Shown here in pieces: positions 32,443 to 36,427 of a DNA stretch of 36,427 nt. Both the position numbers and the translations under genes were made by a program. Source of the stretch: JAGPHI01 sp036641735 (GTDB lineage: Bacteria; Bacillota; Clostridia; Oscillospirales; Ruminococcaceae); the NCBI GenBank assembly GCA_036641735.1, contig JAVWEG010000011.1:1-36427 (forward strand), in the 5' to 3' direction. How positions within the stretch are numbered: the first letter of the stretch is position 1; every line of letters begins with the position of its first letter. Below the pieces are notes generated by a model. The model worked only from the letters and a program-made list of their open reading frames with translations. It ran no database searches and was not told the origin of the DNA.

Positions 32443-33654
32443 ATGAATAACGATTGGGAATTTGATTATCGAGACAGCTACCAAAGCCCTTATACACAAA
32501 GGCCGCCCGAGGTAGAGGTAAAGCCTAAAAAAAGCGGCAAGCTAAAACGTGTAATGGCAGGGCTATTAACGCTTGTATTATGCGGTGCTATGGGAGTAGG
32601 CGGCGGATTTATCGGCAGCACTATAGCCAACAAAAACAAAACAGTAATATATAAAGCGCCGGCAGAAGGCACTCAGTCTCAAAACGGCACTGCCGCTACA
32701 GGAGATGCACTAAAGAGCGGCGGAGCGCTTACTGTGTCTCAAATAGCGGCAACGGCAGGCCCGAGCGTAGTAGAGGTAATGACAGAGGGCGTGCAGACAG
32801 ATCCGTTTTTCGGGCAAAGGATTTTGTCGGGAGCAGGAAGCGGAGTTATTATCTCTGAGGACGGCTATATTATCACTAATCAGCACGTAGTAGATGGCAC
32901 CAATAAGCTGACAGTCACTTTATCCGATAAAAGCAAGCACGATGCAAAGCTGATAGGTGCAGACAGCAAAACAGATATTGCTGTGATAAAGATAGATGCA
33001 CAAGGGCTTACTGCGGCAGTACTTGGCGATTCCGATAACCTTACAGTAGGCGAATTTGCTTTAGCAATAGGCAATCCTATGGGTACACTTGGCGGCACGG
33101 TGACAGACGGTATTATCTCGGCATTAAACCGCGATATAGTAGTAGGTACACAAACTATGACCTTGCTGCAAACTAATGCGGCGGTAAGCCCCGGTAATTC
33201 CGGCGGCGGATTGTTTAACGAAAAAGGCGAGCTTGTAGGCATAGTAAATTCAAAATCCAGCCAAGCAAATACAGAGGGACTCGGCTTTGCAATACCAATA
33301 AATACAGCATTTAAAGTGGCTACAGAGCTAATGGATAACGGATATGTTTCGGGGCGTCCGGCACTCGGAATAAAGATATTAAATGTTACGGATTTGCAAA
33401 CCGCTATGCAGGCAGGTGTGGATAATCTTGGAGTGTATATCACCGAAGTCACAAAAGGCGGCGGCGCTGAAAAAGCAGATTTGCGTAAAGGCGACAGGTT
33501 TATCAGTGTAGACGGCGCGGCAGTAGGCTCGCTGAATGATATTACCGATGCAATCGGCAAGCGTGCCGTGGGTGACAAGGTAGAGGTGCAAGTAGCGCGT
33601 GACGGGCGCATAGTAACCGCTACGGTAACTTTAGGTGAGATGCAGCACGAATAG
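32443..33654 (+). CDS. htrA: HtrA/DegP-like membrane-anchored serine protease with PDZ domain
   Basis: This quality-control protease acts outside the membrane on misfolded proteins. ATG 32443, behind AAAAGGAGA, gives 403 residues. An upstream in-frame extension to 32236 runs through the promoter and is rejected. A cytoplasmic N terminus precedes one TM helix (about 36-62). The trypsin-like domain has the triad His148 (ITNQHVVDG), Asp178 (KTDIAVIKI) and Ser253 (SPGNSGGGLF). A single PDZ domain follows at about 305-400. Single-PDZ anchored HtrA is typical of Bacillota. The phased TTCAC boxes upstream suggest induction by secretion stress. Confidence 0.95.
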   Translation: MNNDWEFDYRDSYQSPYTQRPPEVEVKPKKSGKLKRVMAGLLTLVLCGAMGVGGGFIGSTIANKNKTVIYKAPAEGTQSQNGTAATGDALKSGGALTVSQIAATAGPSVVEVMTEGVQTDPFFGQRILSGAGSGVIISEDGYIITNQHVVDGTNKLTVTLSDKSKHDAKLIGADSKTDIAVIKIDAQGLTAAVLGDSDNLTVGEFALAIGNPMGTLGGTVTDGIISALNRDIVVGTQTMTLLQTNAAVSPGNSGGGLFNEKGELVGIVNSKSSQANTEGLGFAIPINTAFKVATELMDNGYVSGRPALGIKILNVTDLQTAMQAGVDNLGVYITEVTKGGGAEKADLRKGDRFISVDGAAVGSLNDITDAIGKRAVGDKVEVQVARDGRIVTATVTLGEMQHE

Positions 33655-33733
33655 GCAAAATAAGTATGTCTAACTGTGTTTTTGCCAAAAATATTATTGC
33701 TTAGCATAGCATAATTGATATGTTTTTTATCTT

Positions 33734-33770
33734 GTTGCCACTATTGTATTTGTGATACAATAGTGGCAAC
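33734..33770 (+). promoter_or_regulatory. Perfect 16-bp palindrome overlapping the probable purC promoter
   Basis: GTTGCCACTATTGTAT (33734-33749) is mirrored by ATACAATAGTGGCAAC (33755-33770) around a five-base spacer. TACAAT (33756-33761) can serve as -10 with TTGTTG (33732-33737) as -35. No T tract follows on either strand, so it looks more like an operator or leader hairpin than a terminator. It does not resemble the B. subtilis PurR box. Confidence 0.6.
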
Positions 33771-33808
33771 AGATTTATCTGTAGGGATTTTAGAAAGGAA
33801 TAAAATAT

Positions 33809-34489
33809 ATGAAAAAGGTTTATACCGGCAAAACAAAGGACGTATTCGCACTCGATAATGGCAACTACGAGCTTAAATTTAAAGATGATATGACAGGCAC
33901 TGACGGTGTGTTTGATCCGGGCGCCAACACAGTAGGCGCGCACATCGAGGGCATTGGCCGCGAAAACCTAAAAGTAAGCGTGAAATACTTTGAGCTTATA
34001 AATGCAAAAGGCATTAAAACTCATTTTATCAGCGCCGATATTCCTAATTCTACAATGGAGGTTAAGCCTTGCACTCCATTTGGCAAAGGACTTGAGGTTA
34101 TTTGCCGCTACCGCGCGGTTGGCAGCTTTTTACGCCGCTACGGTATGTATATCAGCGATGGTGCAAAGCTAGATGCTTATGTGGAAATGACGTTAAAGGA
34201 CGACGACAGAGGCGATCCGCTTATCACACAAGAGGGCCTTGAAGCGCTTGGCATTATGAGCCGCGCACAGTATGATGCCATAGTAAAATCCACTAAAGCC
34301 ATCACTGCAATAGTGGCAGATGATATGAGCAAAAAAGGCTTGGATTTATATGATATTAAATTTGAGTTCGGATTTAACGGCAGCGACGTACTCTTGATAG
34401 ACGAGATAGCAAGCGGCAATATGCGCGCATATAAAGACGGCACTGTTATGGAGCCAATCGCTCTTACAGCAGCTTTACTGGCAAAATAA
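33809..34489 (+). CDS. purC: Phosphoribosylaminoimidazole-succinocarboxamide synthase PurC
   Basis: PurC joins aspartate to CAIR with ATP in purine synthesis. The 226-residue protein has the ATP-site YTGKTKDVF (5-13), RYRAVGSFLRRYG, EMTLKDDDRGDPLI, YDIKFEFGF and the metal-linked LIDEIASGNMR. It is slightly short but complete. AAAGGAA precedes ATG 33809. It stands alone rather than in a pur operon, with its own promoter palindrome and terminator. Synthesis of purines in a genome that also carries a purine-degradation set implies switching between the two. No direct link is seen here. Confidence 0.93.
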   Translation: MKKVYTGKTKDVFALDNGNYELKFKDDMTGTDGVFDPGANTVGAHIEGIGRENLKVSVKYFELINAKGIKTHFISADIPNSTMEVKPCTPFGKGLEVICRYRAVGSFLRRYGMYISDGAKLDAYVEMTLKDDDRGDPLITQEGLEALGIMSRAQYDAIVKSTKAITAIVADDMSKKGLDLYDIKFEFGFNGSDVLLIDEIASGNMRAYKDGTVMEPIALTAALLAK

Positions 34490-34502
34490 ATTGTTAAAAG
34501 CA

Positions 34503-34540
34503 ATGCACACGAACAAAAATTGTTTGTGTGCATTTTTTTA
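34503..34540. terminator. Bidirectional terminator between purC and the ABC-F gene
   Basis: ATGCACAC (34503-34510) pairs with GTGTGCAT (34526-34533), extended by AACAA/TTGTT inside. T7 follows on the plus strand, and an A-rich flank gives a T tract on the minus strand. Confidence 0.9.
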
Positions 34541-36337
34541 ATTATCGGCATTTATTTTGTCTGCTAAATCATTTAGATATATCCACCGCTCGGTTTTCGC
34601 TTCAAGCTCTGCTTCCAATGCTTCTTTTTTATTCATACGCTCTTGCAGCAATACATAATCGCTTGCGGCAGCTGTAATCTCGTTTGATAAAACACTTATT
34701 TGCGCTTCCAGCTTTGCGATATCATCATCAATATTGTCGTACTCACGCTGTTCATTAAACGTAAATTTAAGCGCGCGTGTACGAGCTTTCGCTTCGGGCT
34801 TTGCAGAGGATATGGCTTTTGCCTGTGCTAAAGGCGGCTTTATCTCAGACTTTATTTTAGCATCGCGCTTATCGGTATAATCGGTGTAATTTCCCGAATA
34901 ATTTGTTATTTTACCGCTGTCACTTACTTCAAAAATAAAATCCGCTATTTTATCAAGAAAATATCTATCGTGAGATACCGCTATTACAGCGCCGTTAAAA
35001 GAATCGAGATAATCTTCTAAAATCGTTAATGTTTCAATATCAAGGTCATTTGTAGGCTCGTCCAAAAATAAAATATTAGGCGCCGCCATCAATATGCTTA
35101 AAAGATAAAGCCGACGTTTTTCTCCGCCGCTCAATCGCCCAATCAAAGTATATTGCAAATCCGAGGTGAACAAAAAACGTTCCAGCATCTGTGAAGCCGA
35201 AAAAGTGCCTTCGTTTGTTTTTATTTCTCCTGAAATTCCGCAAATAAAATCGTAAACCCTCTGATTTAAATTAAGCTCCTTGCACTCTTGCTTAAAATAA
35301 CCTATTTTTACGGTGCTACCCATATCCACATATCCGCTGTCAGGCACAAGCTCACCCGAAGCGATATTGAGTAAAGTGGATTTGCCTGCGCCGTTTCTGC
35401 CCACTATCCCTATGCGGTCATTGCGGTTTATCATATACGAAAAATCGTTTATTACATAGCGCCCGTCATAGCTTTTACTCACGTTTTCAAGGGATATTAT
35501 TTTGCGCCCAAGACGGCTCGACATTGCCGCCATTTGCACGGTATCGTCCTTAGTAGGAGCATCTTTGTTTTTCATTTCCTCATATCGCTCAATGCGGTCG
35601 CGGCTTTTTGTGGCGCGCGCACGCGGGCCGCGCATTATCCACTGATATTCTTTGCGCAATATAGATTGGCGCTTGCGCTCACTTGCTTCGTTCATTTCGG
35701 CACGCTCTGCTTTAAGCTCCAGATACTTAGAGTAATTTGCCTCATATGTATATAGCTTACCGCGCGATAATTCCACTATATGGTTAGCTACACGCTCAAG
35801 AAAATACCTGTCGTGTGTCACCATTACAATACCGCCTGTAAAGCGGCACAAATATTGCTCTAGCCAGCAAACCATTTCGCTGTCAAGGTGGTTTGTCGGC
35901 TCGTCTAATATCAATATATCACACGGGCGCACAAGAGCTGCCGCAAGCGCCACACGCTTACGCTGCCCACCCGATAGCGTACCGATTTTCGCACAAAAAT
36001 CGGTGATGCCAAGCCTGTTTAGCATCGCTTTGGCTTCGTACTCGTTGAGAGTATCTTTTTCTGCGGCAGCGTGAGCAAACACCTGCTGTGTTACGGTAAT
36101 CTCATCGTCCATATCGGGATTTTGCGGTAAAAATACAATTTTGCGCCCCGAGCCTATCGTGATATTGCCTTCGTCACATATCTCTTGCCCTGCAAGTATT
36201 TTCAGTAATGTGCTTTTGCCTGTACCATTTATGCCGATAATACCGATACGGTCTTTTTCGTTTAAATACAATGAAGCGCAATCCAGCAATTGCTTCATTC
36301 CATAATTTTTAGATATTTGCTCTGCGGATAACAGCAT
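34538..36337 (-). CDS. ABC-F family ATPase (Uup-like)
   Basis: This soluble protein has two ABC ATPase domains and no membrane segments, as in translation-related ABC-F proteins. Domain 1 has GINGTGKS (35-42), LSGGQRKRVALA and DEPTNHLD. Domain 2 has GRNGAGKS, LSGGEKRRLYLL and DEPTNDLD. A charged linker near 215-265 (about RKEYQWIMRGPRARATKSR) is the P-site tRNA interaction region. A C-terminal coiled coil (about 535-599) is the Uup-type extension. The 599-residue length fits. AAGGAG precedes ATG 36337. It could aid stalled ribosomes or, less likely, give antibiotic protection. Confidence 0.92.
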   Translation of the reverse strand: MLLSAEQISKNYGMKQLLDCASLYLNEKDRIGIIGINGTGKSTLLKILAGQEICDEGNITIGSGRKIVFLPQNPDMDDEITVTQQVFAHAAAEKDTLNEYEAKAMLNRLGITDFCAKIGTLSGGQRKRVALAAALVRPCDILILDEPTNHLDSEMVCWLEQYLCRFTGGIVMVTHDRYFLERVANHIVELSRGKLYTYEANYSKYLELKAERAEMNEASERKRQSILRKEYQWIMRGPRARATKSRDRIERYEEMKNKDAPTKDDTVQMAAMSSRLGRKIISLENVSKSYDGRYVINDFSYMINRNDRIGIVGRNGAGKSTLLNIASGELVPDSGYVDMGSTVKIGYFKQECKELNLNQRVYDFICGISGEIKTNEGTFSASQMLERFLFTSDLQYTLIGRLSGGEKRRLYLLSILMAAPNILFLDEPTNDLDIETLTILEDYLDSFNGAVIAVSHDRYFLDKIADFIFEVSDSGKITNYSGNYTDYTDKRDAKIKSEIKPPLAQAKAISSAKPEAKARTRALKFTFNEQREYDNIDDDIAKLEAQISVLSNEITAAASDYVLLQERMNKKEALEAELEAKTERWIYLNDLADKINADN

Positions 36338-36427
36338 ATTTTTCTCCTTGTACTCATCTAATTCTAAAACGCTTGGATTAGCTTGCGAGGATTTTTATTT
36401 CACAGCGGCCGCATTAGGGTTCGTGAA
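36338..36427. other. Right-edge non-coding stretch upstream of the ABC-F gene
   Basis: These 90 bases hold the ABC-F Shine-Dalgarno and presumably its promoter. A GCGGCCGC octamer occurs near 36404-36411. No gene or RNA can be supported before the edge. Confidence 0.4.

Noticed and set aside
32880..33707. Long open frame antisense to htrA
   Set aside because: It is a shadow of the htrA coding strand, low-complexity and rich in Ser, Pro and Thr, with no Shine-Dalgarno.
33734..33770. Terminator for htrA
   Set aside because: The stem is perfect, but the T-rich stretch precedes it rather than follows it, and no T tract lies downstream.
36404..36411. GCGGCCGC octamer (NotI site) as a sign of vector sequence
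   Set aside because: One eight-base match can occur naturally, and the flanks look like ordinary chromosomal sequence.

Overview
This window looks like chromosome from an anaerobic member of the Bacillota, most likely class Clostridia. The evidence is a T-box leader, Shine-Dalgarno sequences of the AGGAGG type, sigma-A-like promoters, a DUF896/YnzC-type small protein, lipoboxes, an HtrA gene with CssR-like promoter boxes, and a complete selenocysteine toolkit. The species cannot be named from the sequence alone. No phage, insertion sequence, CRISPR array, rRNA or convincing tRNA was seen.

Layout. (1) 1-936: the 5' part of a membrane sensor running off the left edge, minus strand. (2) 1018-3706: promoter, methionine T-box and metNIQ methionine importer. 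(3) 3720-19665: a selenium and molybdenum island. It holds selD (itself a selenoprotein with an in-frame TGA), the maturation genes yqeC, yqeB and xdhC-like, a CheW/CZB zinc-binding chemotaxis adaptor, a minus-strand catabolic operon (ygeX, ygeY, ygeW, carbamate kinase), and divergently a selenium-dependent xanthine dehydrogenase-type hydroxylase, mocA/ygfJ, selA and selB. (4) 19672-27908: a two-component system divergent from a five-gene operon with an unusual two-part binding lipoprotein, two sugar-type ABC permeases, a membrane fusion protein and a MacB-like membrane protein without an ATPase. (5) 28008-36337: deaD helicase, DUF896 protein, chemoreceptor, htrA, purC and an ABC-F ATPase.

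How the island should work. SelD makes selenophosphate. SelA and SelB use it to put selenocysteine into proteins, including SelD itself. YqeB, YqeC, XdhC and MocA are the known partners that mature the labile-selenium molybdenum hydroxylase. That enzyme family oxidises purines. YgeX, YgeY and YgeW belong to the cluster linked to anaerobic purine and uric acid breakdown in gut bacteria. Carbamate kinase can turn carbamoyl phosphate into ATP. Together this reads as selenium-dependent purine catabolism that yields ATP and ammonia. The hyuA, ssnA, ygfK, FAD-subunit and selC genes are not in the window.

Regulation. The divergent promoters at 13296-13422 carry the same 13-base site in mirror image just after each -10 box. 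The mocA-selA gap holds a dense set of nested palindromes and an extended -10 promoter. The htrA promoter has TTCAC boxes spaced by one helical turn.
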